NCBI RefSeq assembly: GCF_039522525.1
Contig: NZ_BAAADO010000003.1
Span: 186,001 to 250,000 of the forward strand
Reading direction: 5' to 3'
DNA length: 64,000 bases
From: Salinibacillus aidingensis
GTDB lineage: Bacteria > Bacillota > Bacilli > Bacillales > Alkalibacillaceae
Shown: in pieces, positions 8,664 through 17,275 of the stretch
Numbering within the stretch: position 1 is the first letter of the stretch
How the letters are laid out: every line of letters starts with the position of its first letter
Notes under the pieces: model-generated
Seen by the model: the letters and a program-made list of their open reading frames with translations, nothing else
Told to the model about the DNA's origin: nothing
Databases searched by the model: none
Position numbers and translations under genes: made by a program

Positions 8664-8792
8664 ATGATTAGGAAAATGAAAATGGATGTCTGTCATTTAA
8701 GTATGCGACAACAGCGTTATGATTTCAGTACTTTACGAACTCAATATAACCGTAAAACCGTGACCTCTTTATTATCGTGTATAAAGGGATAG
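8664..8792 (+). CDS. Leader peptide 1 upstream of bmrCD (42 aa)
   Basis: A 42-codon ORF with a strong site AAAAGGAGG 9 bases before ATG; the product begins MIRKMKMDVCHLSMRQQR. I do not recognise the peptide. Placement between a strong promoter and tandem terminators argues for a regulatory leader. In B. subtilis bmrCD is controlled by translation of a leader peptide (BmrB) through ribosome-mediated attenuation. Here CCGTGACCTC, inside the last third of the ORF (8758-8767), can pair with the ORF's own Shine-Dalgarno region (GAGGTCACG, 8651-8659) or with the 5' arm of the next terminator (AGGTCACGG, 8839-8847). A stalled ribosome could therefore free an antiterminator. Role is inferred. Confidence 0.7.
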   Translation: MIRKMKMDVCHLSMRQQRYDFSTLRTQYNRKTVTSLLSCIKG

Positions 8793-8847
8793 GATATTTT
8801 TTGTCTTTTTTGGATGTACAGGATGGGTAAATAATATCAGGTCACGG
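8758..8847 (+). promoter_or_regulatory. Putative antiterminator helix of the bmr leader
   Basis: CCGTGACCT (8758-8766) is perfectly complementary to AGGTCACGG (8839-8847). The latter contains the 5' arm of the first terminator, so the two structures exclude each other. Confidence 0.6.
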
Positions 8848-8865
8848 AAGGTCCGTGATTTTTTT
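8842..8865 (+). terminator. Attenuator terminator 1 of the bmr leader
   Basis: TCACGGA pairs with TCCGTGA around a 3-base loop and is followed by T7. It lies 50 bases after the leader ORF 1 stop. Confidence 0.85.
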
Positions 8866-8933
8866 ATGCAGCTTATTTTAAAGTGAGCAGAAACACAAAT
8901 GTTCAGATGATGTCAGGATTCTGAATATTTGTC

Positions 8934-8964
8934 TGCGCATACGTCACGGCGTATGCGCATTTTT
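8934..8964 (+). terminator. Attenuator terminator 2 of the bmr leader
   Basis: TGCGCATACG pairs perfectly with CGTATGCGCA around TCACGG and is followed by T5. The loop again carries the TCACGG sequence that could pair with the end of leader ORF 1. Confidence 0.85.
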
Positions 8965-9026
8965 CATTTTAAATACCTGTTTCATTTATCACGATAATGG
9001 GTTTTATGCAGGAAGGAAGTGGAGAA

Positions 9027-9137
9027 ATGATTAAGTTTCGATTACAGCTATTTATGAAACGAGAAGGAGGCAGACTGATGATTCAATTGTCCTTTCAATT
9101 GTTAGGCAAGGAACGAAAGAGGATAGAAAGTGGATAG
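9027..9137 (+). CDS. Leader peptide 2 immediately upstream of bmrC (36 or 19 aa)
   Basis: A 36-codon ORF starts at 9027 with GGAAGTGGAG upstream. An internal in-frame ATG at 9078 has a better site (AAGGAGG, 7 bases) and would give 19 codons (MIQLSFQLLGKERKRIESG). By position it corresponds to the B. subtilis bmrB leader just before bmrC. Ribosomes ending at 9137 are about 50 bases from the bmrC start. Whether it is translated is inferred from the ribosome binding sites. Confidence 0.5.
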   Translation: MIKFRLQLFMKREGGRLMIQLSFQLLGKERKRIESG

Positions 9138-9185
9138 CGGAAATGGCTAAACTCTTTAGTAAACAACAATGAAGGGATGAGTGAA

Positions 9186-10922
9186 ATGTTTAGTGTATTT
9201 AAGAAATTATCCTGGTATTTTAAAGAGCAGTGGCTCCGGTACACAGTTGCTATTATTGCGCTAATGATGGTGAATCTGCTTGAACTATTGCCGCCTAAGA
9301 TTATTGGGCTGGCCATTGATGAAATTCAGTATCAGACCTTAACCAATGGCCGTTTAGCTGAGTTAATCCTATGGTTAATGGGAGTTATTCTAATGAGTTA
9401 TCTGCTATCATTTTTTTGGGATTATACGTTATTCGGCCGTTCCATATTGCTGGAAAGAAGGCTGCGGTCCAATCTAATGGGTCATTTCCTGAGAATGACC
9501 CCACGATTTTTTGGTCATTATCGCACCGGAGATCTGATGGCCAGGTCAACCAATGATTTGAAGGCGATTATGATGACCGCAGGCTACGGCATTTTAACGT
9601 TGGTGGATTCAACCGTTTTTATGAGTTTTATTATTGTGATGATGTTTTTTACAATCAGTGCCAAGCTTACCTTGGCTGCTCTGATTCCTTTGCCAATTAT
9701 GGCGTACATCATCCATAAATATGGAAGACGAATTCATACCCGATTCAGAAAGGCTCAGCAATCCTTTAGTGATTTGAATAATTATACGCTGGAATCCGTA
9801 AAAGGGGTTCGTGTGACAAGGGCCTTTGTACAGGAACGGGAGGATGAAAAGCGATTTGCCGACATGACTGAGGATGTTTATCAGAAAAATGCGGATGTAG
9901 CCAAAGTGGATGCATTTTTTGAACCAACCATTAATGTACTTGTAGGGCTGTCCTACACGATTGGAATTGGTTATGGAGCTGTTATGGTGTTTAATCAGCA
10001 AATTTCCTTTGGTGATCTGGTCAGTTTTAACGTGTATTTAGGGATGCTGATTTGGCCTATGATTGCAGTGGGTGATTTGATTAATGTTATGCAGAGAGGA
10101 AATGCTTCCATTGATCGTGTGGAAAATATCCTGGACCAGGAGCCCGATGTCCATGATCCTCCGAAGCCAAAGGTTATCGATGTACCTGAAAAAATTGAAT
10201 TCAAAGATGTTTCATTTCAATATCCGGATACAGAAAGTCACCAAATCCGTAATATGAACCTGACAATCAATCGTGGACAGACCATTGGTATTGTTGGAAA
10301 AACAGGCTCAGGAAAAACTACCTTAATGAAACAGCTCCTCCGTCAATATGAGCCGCCAGAGGGACAGGTGCTGATTAATGGAATCGACATACAGGACTTC
10401 AGCCTGGACCAGACAAGGGCATGGATAGGCTACGTGCCACAGGATCATATGTTATTTTCTAAAACGATCAGAGAGAACCTGTTGTTTGGCAGTGAGCCAA
10501 AAACAGATGACGAAATTTATCAAATGCTGGAGCAGGTAGACTTGAAGGAGGACTTAAACCAATTCCCTCAGGGGCTGGATACCCTTGTAGGGGAAAGCGG
10601 GGTCACATTATCAGGTGGCCAAAAGCAACGGGTTTCGTTAGCACGGGCCTTACTTATGGACCCGGAAATTTTAATTCTGGATGATACGCTATCTGCTGTT
10701 GATGGGAAAACAGAAGCTACGATTATTTCACATTTAAAAGACGAACGTAAGGGAAAAACAACCATCATATCAGCTCACCGCTTATCCGCGGTTAAGCATG
10801 CTGAAGAGATCATTGTACTGGATCAGGGAAGGATTATAGAACGAGGGACCCATGAAGATCTTATCAAGCAAAACGGCTGGTATAAAACTCAATATGAGAT
10901 TCAGCAGATGGGGGAGGTGTAA
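9186..10922 (+). CDS. bmrC: Heterodimeric ABC multidrug exporter subunit BmrC
   Basis: A 578-residue half-transporter: six membrane helices (residues 1-310) then an ATPase domain. ATG at 9186 is preferred to the ATG at 9177 because GAAGGG lies 9 bases before it and the protein then begins MFSVFKKL like B. subtilis BmrC (YheI). Walker A is GKTGSGKTT (about 372), the signature LSGGQKQR (about 475) and Walker B ILILDDTLSAVD (about 497). The position after the Walker B Asp is Asp, not Glu, so this subunit forms the degenerate ATP site as known for BmrC. It pairs with BmrD, encoded 3 bases downstream, to export drugs. Regulation is probably by the attenuation leader upstream. Confidence 0.93.
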   Translation: MFSVFKKLSWYFKEQWLRYTVAIIALMMVNLLELLPPKIIGLAIDEIQYQTLTNGRLAELILWLMGVILMSYLLSFFWDYTLFGRSILLERRLRSNLMGHFLRMTPRFFGHYRTGDLMARSTNDLKAIMMTAGYGILTLVDSTVFMSFIIVMMFFTISAKLTLAALIPLPIMAYIIHKYGRRIHTRFRKAQQSFSDLNNYTLESVKGVRVTRAFVQEREDEKRFADMTEDVYQKNADVAKVDAFFEPTINVLVGLSYTIGIGYGAVMVFNQQISFGDLVSFNVYLGMLIWPMIAVGDLINVMQRGNASIDRVENILDQEPDVHDPPKPKVIDVPEKIEFKDVSFQYPDTESHQIRNMNLTINRGQTIGIVGKTGSGKTTLMKQLLRQYEPPEGQVLINGIDIQDFSLDQTRAWIGYVPQDHMLFSKTIRENLLFGSEPKTDDEIYQMLEQVDLKEDLNQFPQGLDTLVGESGVTLSGGQKQRVSLARALLMDPEILILDDTLSAVDGKTEATIISHLKDERKGKTTIISAHRLSAVKHAEEIIVLDQGRIIERGTHEDLIKQNGWYKTQYEIQQMGEV

Positions 10923-10925
10923 GGA

Positions 10926-12683
10926 ATGAAAGGTTCTACGGAAAAACGACTCTTTCAATATGCAATGACAAGTAAGAAGACGATTACCATTGGGATCATC
11001 TGTTTAATCATTTCAGTAGGTTTGGAGCTTACAGGGCCATTTATAGCAAAAATCGTTATTGATGAACATATTGTAGGCATTTCAAATCCAGACATGGAGC
11101 CCGTCATTAAATGGCTGAGTCTGTATATGGGGCTTCTTCTCTTTGCTGCTTTTTTTCAATACTTTAAAACGTACTTATTACAGATCTCAGCTAACAAAAT
11201 TATTCAGAGAATGCGTAATGACGTGTTTGGTCATATCCAGGAATTGCAAATGGACTACTATGTTAATCGACCAGCAGGAAAAACGGTAGCCAGAGTGACA
11301 AACGATACAGAAGCGATAAAAGAACTTTATATGAAGGTTCTTGAAACCTTTGTAGATGGTTTTGTCTATATGGCGGGAATATATGTCGCTTTATTCCTGC
11401 TAGATGTCCGATTGGCTGCCATCTGCCTAATTCTCATTCCGCTTATTTATATATGGATGCGTCTCTTTAAGGTTTACGCCGGAAAGTATAACCGGGTGAT
11501 CCGCTCAACCGTCAGTGAAATTAATGCCAATATTAATGAACTGATTCAGGGAATGCCTGTTATACAGGCCTTTCGTCGTACAAAAACTGCAAAGAATGAA
11601 TTTGAAGAGTTAAATGAGCGAAATTACCGTTATCAAATAAAAATGAATACATTGACGGCTCTGACATCATTTAACCTCGTTAAAATTTTACGGGGTGTCG
11701 CTTTTATGAGTATTATATGGTACTTCGGCAGTCACTCCATGTCAGGAACAGCAATGGTTTCAGCTGGGGTTCTATATGCATTCGTTGATTATATTACAAG
11801 GCTGTTCGAACCTGTAAACCAGATTGTCAGCCAACTGCCGCAACTGGAGCATTCTCGTGTAGCGGGGGCAAGAGTATTTGAATTAATAGATATACCGGGA
11901 GAAAAAGTTGAGGATAAGCCGATGCCGCCACATTCGGGGGATGTGAGATTTCGCGATGTATCTTTTGCTTATAAAGATGATGAATATGTTTTAAGGAATA
12001 TTGATTTTTATGTGAAGGCGGGTCAGACTGCTGCATTTGTCGGGCATACCGGTTCAGGGAAAAGTTCGATTATGAATTTATTATTCCGATTCTATGACCC
12101 TCAGTATGGAAGGATTGAAATTGATGGCAATGATACAACGTCATTTTCACGGCAGCAAGTCCGTCGTTCAATAGGAATTGTGCTGCAGGATCCGTTCATA
12201 TTTACCGGTACGATTCTTTCCAATGTAACCTTGAATGATCCTTCCATTAGCAGGCATAGAGCAATTGAGGCTTTAAAAGCTGTTGGGGCTGATACATTTA
12301 TTGAGAAGCTCCCTAATCAGTATGATGAACCTGTCCGGGAGAATGGAAGTGAATTTTCAACTGGACAGAGGCAGCTGCTTTCCTTTGCGAGAGCATTGGC
12401 ATTCGATCCGGCTATTTTAATTTTGGATGAAGCAACAGCAAATGTTGATACAGAAACGGAAGGCCTGATTCAGGAGGCCATGAAGGTGGTACAAAAAGGG
12501 CGAACAACGTTAATTATTGCCCATCGTTTATCCACCATTCAGCATGCAGACCAAATTTTTGCTCTGGAACGTGGTAAAATAGTAGAGAAGGGAACTCATG
12601 AAGAACTGATTCAGCACCGTGGGAAATATTATGAAATGTACCAGATGCAGCATGGAAATCAAATGTTACCATCGATATCCTAA
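10926..12683 (+). CDS. bmrD: Heterodimeric ABC multidrug exporter subunit BmrD
   Basis: A 585-residue half-transporter translated from GGAGGTG spanning the bmrC end. Six membrane helices precede an ATPase with Walker A GHTGSGKSS (about 372), signature STGQRQLLSFARAL, Walker B LILDEATANVD with the catalytic Glu, and switch His in IIAHRLS. It supplies the catalytically competent site of the pair. B. subtilis BmrD (YheH) is about 673 residues with an extra extracytoplasmic insertion between helices 1 and 2; here that loop is short (DEHIVGISNPDMEPVIKW), so the added domain is missing. Confidence 0.92.
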   Translation: MKGSTEKRLFQYAMTSKKTITIGIICLIISVGLELTGPFIAKIVIDEHIVGISNPDMEPVIKWLSLYMGLLLFAAFFQYFKTYLLQISANKIIQRMRNDVFGHIQELQMDYYVNRPAGKTVARVTNDTEAIKELYMKVLETFVDGFVYMAGIYVALFLLDVRLAAICLILIPLIYIWMRLFKVYAGKYNRVIRSTVSEINANINELIQGMPVIQAFRRTKTAKNEFEELNERNYRYQIKMNTLTALTSFNLVKILRGVAFMSIIWYFGSHSMSGTAMVSAGVLYAFVDYITRLFEPVNQIVSQLPQLEHSRVAGARVFELIDIPGEKVEDKPMPPHSGDVRFRDVSFAYKDDEYVLRNIDFYVKAGQTAAFVGHTGSGKSSIMNLLFRFYDPQYGRIEIDGNDTTSFSRQQVRRSIGIVLQDPFIFTGTILSNVTLNDPSISRHRAIEALKAVGADTFIEKLPNQYDEPVRENGSEFSTGQRQLLSFARALAFDPAILILDEATANVDTETEGLIQEAMKVVQKGRTTLIIAHRLSTIQHADQIFALERGKIVEKGTHEELIQHRGKYYEMYQMQHGNQMLPSIS

Positions 12684-12713
12684 GTCAAATTTGTCATGCA
12701 AAGGGGCATTCGC

Positions 12714-13541
12714 ATGGATGATGAGAAACAGAAGCCTGAGACGTTAGATGAGAAGGATTTATACGAAGAGCTTGAACCTGAAGAGGTTTATGAGATTTTA
12801 CAGGAAGAACGCAAAAAAGCCTATCAAAGGGAAAAGCAGGAGGAAAAGCCAAAACGTCCATTTCCGAAATGGGCGTTTTGGATCATTGCTGTTTTCATGC
12901 TGATAAGTGCTTTGCAATTTTTACCAAAGACTTTTTCCTTATCCATTATTGACTTTCTTCAGACATCTGCTAAATTATCTACAATGGATGAAATAGATAC
13001 GTACCAGGAATCCGTGGTTGTTGTAGAAACCGGAGAAAGCAAAGGTACAGGATTCTCTGTTTCACCAGACGGCTACATCTTAACCAATCATCATGTCATT
13101 GATGAAGGCCCTCACTTAAATGTTGGATTTCCCAATGCAGGAGTATTTGAGGCGGATATTGTAAAAGCCTATCCTGAAATTGATCTGGCCCTATTAAAAG
13201 TGGATGGGGAAAACCTCCCTTATTTGGAGTTAGCGCCATCCGCATCATGGAAAGCCCAGGATCATATTTATTTTATAGGAAACCCTCTTAATTTTAATGG
13301 GATTGCGAATGAAGGAAAGATACTTGGACGAACGTCATCATCCAGTATTGAGGGTGATGCTATAATGCTGCAGGCCCCTGTATACAATGGGAATAGCGGA
13401 AGTCCTGTCATTTCAATGGACGGGAAGGTGATTGGAGTCGTTTATGCAACTACAAATAATACCAATTATGGTAAAGTAGGACTGGCGATACCGATCGAAA
13501 AGTTTTATCAGCAGAAAGAAGCACAATACTTTCTTAAATAA
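12714..13541 (+). CDS. Membrane-anchored trypsin-like serine protease (HtrA-like, no PDZ)
   Basis: A 275-residue protein; ATG at 12714 is chosen because AAAGGGG lies 9 bases upstream. An acidic cytosolic N-terminus (LYEELEPEEVYEIL) precedes one membrane helix at about 45-62 (WAFWIIAVFMLISALQFL). The external S1C protease domain has the triad His in TNHHV (about 124), Asp in EIDLALLKV (about 157) and Ser in NGNSGSPV (about 226). No PDZ domain follows, unlike HtrA/DegP. It lies between bmrD and sigI with a 30-base gap to bmrD. The substrate is unknown; a role in envelope stress is possible. Confidence 0.85.
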   Translation: MDDEKQKPETLDEKDLYEELEPEEVYEILQEERKKAYQREKQEEKPKRPFPKWAFWIIAVFMLISALQFLPKTFSLSIIDFLQTSAKLSTMDEIDTYQESVVVVETGESKGTGFSVSPDGYILTNHHVIDEGPHLNVGFPNAGVFEADIVKAYPEIDLALLKVDGENLPYLELAPSASWKAQDHIYFIGNPLNFNGIANEGKILGRTSSSSIEGDAIMLQAPVYNGNSGSPVISMDGKVIGVVYATTNNTNYGKVGLAIPIEKFYQQKEAQYFLK

Positions 13542-13609
13542 ATAAAAGATTACGGTCATTTAGTAACGGTGTTTATCGAATATTTTATTAGGTCTGGAGG
13601 TGATAAAGG

Positions 13610-14350
13610 TTGATCGAACGCGTATTCAACAGGAAAAGAAACATCTCCTTGGAAGACCAGGTACTATCTGCTCAAAAAGGAGATGAACAAACACGAAATG
13701 ACCTTCTTAAAAAGTATCAACCTTTTATCGCCAAGACGGTTTCCCAAGTTTGTAAAAAATATATCGACCCTAAGTCAGATGATGAGTTCAGCATCGGTCT
13801 AATTGCCTTTGATCAGGCCATACAGACCTACTCCACTGACAAAGGAAGTTCCTTTCTCTCCTTTGCCAAGGTTGTTGTGAAAAGAAAGGTAATTGACTAT
13901 TTACGCAGTGAACAACGAAAGCAGACGGATTTGTCCATTGATCAGGACTATGAAGATGAAGAACAAATGGAAAATCAACTGGAAGTTCAGGTTGCCACGA
14001 ATGAATACATTCAGCAATCAGAAGCATGGCAAAGACGTGAAGAAATTTTGGAATTCCAGAATCAGTTAAGGGAGTATAAGATTTCGTTTGATGAATTAAC
14101 CAACCACTCACCCAAACATGCAGATGCCCGACAGTCAGCGATTGAAGTTGCTAAGATTATTTTTTCTGAAGAACCTTTAAGGAACTATGTTTTTGAAAAG
14201 AAACGGTTACCGATGAAGGATCTGGTCGATTATGTTGAAGTAAGTCGAAAAACCCTTGAGCGAAACCGGAAGTATATTCTGGCTATGTTTATCATCCTGT
14301 CCGGTGATTACATTTACTTAAAAGATTATTTAAAGGGGGTGGATCTATGA
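13610..14350 (+). CDS. sigI: RNA polymerase sigma factor SigI
   Basis: A 246-residue alternative sigma factor starting at TTG with CTGGAGGTG 7 bases upstream. Region 2 is clear (DDEFSIGLIAFDQAIQTYSTDKGSSFLSFAKVVVKRKVIDYLR), followed by a divergent SigI-type C-terminal domain (MKDLVDYVEVSRKTLERNRKYILAMFIILSG). SigI in B. subtilis responds to heat and envelope stress; in clostridia it responds to polysaccharides. It overlaps rsgI by 4 bases (ATGA), so the two are translationally coupled. I found no ACCCCC/CGAA-type autoregulatory promoter in the short upstream gap. Confidence 0.93.
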   Translation: MIERVFNRKRNISLEDQVLSAQKGDEQTRNDLLKKYQPFIAKTVSQVCKKYIDPKSDDEFSIGLIAFDQAIQTYSTDKGSSFLSFAKVVVKRKVIDYLRSEQRKQTDLSIDQDYEDEEQMENQLEVQVATNEYIQQSEAWQRREEILEFQNQLREYKISFDELTNHSPKHADARQSAIEVAKIIFSEEPLRNYVFEKKRLPMKDLVDYVEVSRKTLERNRKYILAMFIILSGDYIYLKDYLKGVDL

Positions 14351-15498
14351 AAAAGGGCCTGATTGTACAAAGAAAACGCAGACATGTCATTGTAATGGGG
14401 GCTGATGGCAGCTTTCATAAAACACGTACTAAGGAACATTATGAAATTGGAGAAGAAATTGAGTTTAACGATCGCTCTATTCCTTTTTTGGATTCGATCC
14501 AAGCACTCGTTAACATCCGTCGTGTGTCGGCGGCAGCTATCATTTTATTGCTAATTTTTGTGCCTGTCATGATGATGAATCAGCCCCAGGAAGCCTATGC
14601 CTATGTTAATGTAGATATTAACCCGAGCATTGAGCTGTCCGTTAATGAAGATCTTGAAGTAACGGATTTGACCCCAATTAATCAGGAAGCCAGGCAGGTT
14701 TTGGATCAGTTAAAGGGTTGGAAAGGTCAGTCTGTAGAATTGGTTACTCACATGATTATTAACCAGACTCGGACAATGGGATATCTGAGTACTAATCACG
14801 ATATCTTTATTGGAATCAGTTATCTGAAAGACCATAAAAAGGAAAATCGGGATATCTCTGCAATGATTCGTTCCTATGTCAGTGATCAAAAGGACGATGA
14901 GGTAACATTAAATACATTTGAGGTTCCGGAGCAGATCCATCAGAAAGCTCAGAAAGAAGAGGTATCGATGAATGAACTCTATGCACAGGAAATTGCCAAA
15001 AAGCAGAGTGAAACCTCGAACACATCAGACAGTGAAAATGAGCAAAGCGATCCAATGGAATCAGCAAATACCAGTGATCATGAAGAAAATAAGAGAGACG
15101 ATCAGCAGAATAACCGAGAATCTCAAAGCAATAAAGTCCATCAAAAATTAATTGAAAGGTTTATTGAGGAAAAAGACTTCATTCCTCCTGGTCTTAAGAA
15201 GAAGATGGACGACGAATCCACGGATAAAGGAACAGATAAGGAATCAAGAGCTTCTGATTCAGAAAACCACAAGGAAAAGGATTCAGATTCCAAGCCAAAG
15301 GACCACGGGGAAATCGATTCAGAGGAAAATGAAGATTTCATACCACCAGGCCTTAGAAAAAATGATAAAAAGGTCCCACCTGGTCATCAAAAAAATCCTC
15401 CTGGTTTAGAAAAAAAAGAGGAGAAGAATCATCGTGGTCCCCCACATCAGCATAACAATGAGGAGGATCAGGAATGGACTCCCCCTGGATTAAGATAA
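14347..15498 (+). CDS. rsgI: Anti-sigma-I factor RsgI
   Basis: A 383-residue single-pass membrane anti-sigma factor. The N-terminal RsgI_N domain (IVQRKRRHVIVMGADGSFHKT) binds SigI in the cytosol. A membrane helix lies at about 58-78 (VSAAAIILLLIFVPVMMM). The external domain opens with YVNVDINPSIELSVN. The Asn92-Pro93 bond is the position where characterised RsgI proteins cleave themselves before regulated proteolysis. The last 180 residues are low complexity, acidic and Ser/Asp/Glu-rich, and carry five PPG motifs (FIPPGL twice, VPPGH, NPPGL, TPPGL) instead of a carbohydrate-binding module. Confidence 0.93.
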   Translation: MKKGLIVQRKRRHVIVMGADGSFHKTRTKEHYEIGEEIEFNDRSIPFLDSIQALVNIRRVSAAAIILLLIFVPVMMMNQPQEAYAYVNVDINPSIELSVNEDLEVTDLTPINQEARQVLDQLKGWKGQSVELVTHMIINQTRTMGYLSTNHDIFIGISYLKDHKKENRDISAMIRSYVSDQKDDEVTLNTFEVPEQIHQKAQKEEVSMNELYAQEIAKKQSETSNTSDSENEQSDPMESANTSDHEENKRDDQQNNRESQSNKVHQKLIERFIEEKDFIPPGLKKKMDDESTDKGTDKESRASDSENHKEKDSDSKPKDHGEIDSEENEDFIPPGLRKNDKKVPPGHQKNPPGLEKKEEKNHRGPPHQHNNEEDQEWTPPGLR

Positions 15499-15534
15499 CG
15501 GAATATAGGTATAAAGTCCTATTATTTTCATCCG

Positions 15535-15569
15535 ACATCCTTACTACATTTTAGTAGGGATGTTTTTTT
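15535..15569 (+). terminator. Intrinsic terminator of sigI-rsgI
   Basis: ACATCCTTACTA pairs with TAGTAGGGATGT (one mismatch) and is followed by T7. Confidence 0.85.
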
Positions 15570-15653
15570 ATTTTTATTTTTATAATATTTATCTTCCACT
15601 AGTATTATTTGCGTTATATAATAATGGGGAATTTAAAAAAAGGGGAGTGCGAG

Positions 15654-17222
15654 ATGGAACAAACACAATCAAGCAAAAAGAGGGTTATTCTTATTACCTC
15701 TATTGTACTCGTTGTAGTGATTGGCGCTATAGTGGCTTTTGCTTACAATAAAGTTACGCAAAACCCGCTGGTTCAGTATGCCAATGCAGAGAAGAAAACC
15801 TTTAATGAGGTGTGGGACTACTATGAAGAGTATTATGGAGATTCACAGAAATTAAGTGAACGATTACTTGAAGAAGCCTATGAGTCTTCATCTGAATTTA
15901 CTGCCAGTGTCGAAGTGCCTGCTCAACTGACAATGGTTCAGCCGCAACTGGCTATGGTTCAGCAGCTGATCGATTCAGCAGCTCTATCTACGGATGTTAA
16001 GGTGAATCCGGATTCCAATGAAACCTATGCTGGTCTGGATGTTACGATGCAGGGTGAAAGTTTATTGAATGGTCATTTATATCAGAACGAAGAGAATACT
16101 TCCCTTCAGGTACCGGATTTGTATGATCAATATTTTTCCGTAAACAACAAATCATTAGGAGAGGAACTCGAAAAGCAGGGGATTCAGGACTTCCCTTATG
16201 ACGAGGTACCTAACTTTACAGAAATTATGAAAAATTCGATGACACCTGAAGAAGTCAAGGAAATGGCAAAGGAATATTTGGGATTAGTCACTGATCAGCT
16301 CTCTGAAGAAAAGGTCAATGTAACGGAGAACGAAGAGTACAAGGATTCTACTTACACAAAGCTTGCGGTTCATTTCACAGAGGATGAAGTTCGTCAGATT
16401 TTAACGGATATCCTGACCAAAATGAAGGATGACGAACGCTTCAAATACCAGTTTGGTTCGACAGAGCTTCAAAAGGAAGAAGTTGACCGTCTGATAGGAG
16501 AAGTAGAGAATTTAAGTCTGCCTGATGGATTGGATTATGAAGCTTATATGTCAGGAGATACGGTGGCTTACCGTAATCTTTCCTTTAATGCTGCCGATCA
16601 GGCTGAAGTAACCATCAATATGGATACAATTGTGAAGGATAACAATGAATATGAATTTAACATTGGTGTTGAAGGTGTTCCGGATAATGGAGAAGGAGAA
16701 TTCCTCGTTCAGTATACAGAGGATGGAAAACCTGATGGGGATGCCTATAATGTACACCATGTCTTTAATATTACGGCATCTGATGCTATGCAGGATATAG
16801 ATGCTTCGATTGAGGCTGATTCTGTACTCAAAGAAAATACATGGGAGAGTCAATTTCACTTAGTTGTTAATCAGCCGCAAATGACCCAGATTCCTGATAT
16901 CAGCGGTCATATCAATACTAGCAGTACGAACGAAGAAAACGGTGGAAACAGCGATTTTGAATTTGGGCTTGATTTCTCTATGGAGGATCCAAATGCCGGA
17001 AACATCACAGGTGGAGTAACGATTAACGGAGAAACAGAATATTCCTTTACGGATGATTTGGAATTTCCAACCGTTGATGAAAATAATTCGGTTAATGTTG
17101 TAGAACTGTCCGATTCAGAGTGGCAGCAAATCGGTATGGAAATACAGCAAAATGCAATGGAGCATTATCAATCCCTATTAGGTGGTGGATTTGGCAGCGG
17201 AATGATGCCTGGTAATTTCTAA
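15654..17222 (+). CDS. Anchored extracytoplasmic protein, first gene of an ABC exporter cluster
   Basis: A 522-residue protein. ATG at 15654 is chosen because AAAGGGGAG is 5 bases upstream. One N-terminal membrane helix (VILITSIVLVVVIGAIVAFAY) is followed by a large acidic external domain without cysteines, rich in beta-type repeats (FNAADQAEVTINMDTIV, GEGEFLVQYTEDGKP). The tail is Gly-rich (LLGGGFGSGMMPGNF). It resembles proteins labelled DUF6583, but I hold that name loosely. Two ABC-2 permeases and an ATPase follow in the same direction with short gaps or overlap, suggesting an accessory or substrate-handling role for that exporter. Confidence 0.6.
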   Translation: MEQTQSSKKRVILITSIVLVVVIGAIVAFAYNKVTQNPLVQYANAEKKTFNEVWDYYEEYYGDSQKLSERLLEEAYESSSEFTASVEVPAQLTMVQPQLAMVQQLIDSAALSTDVKVNPDSNETYAGLDVTMQGESLLNGHLYQNEENTSLQVPDLYDQYFSVNNKSLGEELEKQGIQDFPYDEVPNFTEIMKNSMTPEEVKEMAKEYLGLVTDQLSEEKVNVTENEEYKDSTYTKLAVHFTEDEVRQILTDILTKMKDDERFKYQFGSTELQKEEVDRLIGEVENLSLPDGLDYEAYMSGDTVAYRNLSFNAADQAEVTINMDTIVKDNNEYEFNIGVEGVPDNGEGEFLVQYTEDGKPDGDAYNVHHVFNITASDAMQDIDASIEADSVLKENTWESQFHLVVNQPQMTQIPDISGHINTSSTNEENGGNSDFEFGLDFSMEDPNAGNITGGVTINGETEYSFTDDLEFPTVDENNSVNVVELSDSEWQQIGMEIQQNAMEHYQSLLGGGFGSGMMPGNF

Positions 17223-17275
17223 AAATTTGGATTAAAATTAGAATATTGAATTAGTATCTAAAGGAGCGGGTTGTA

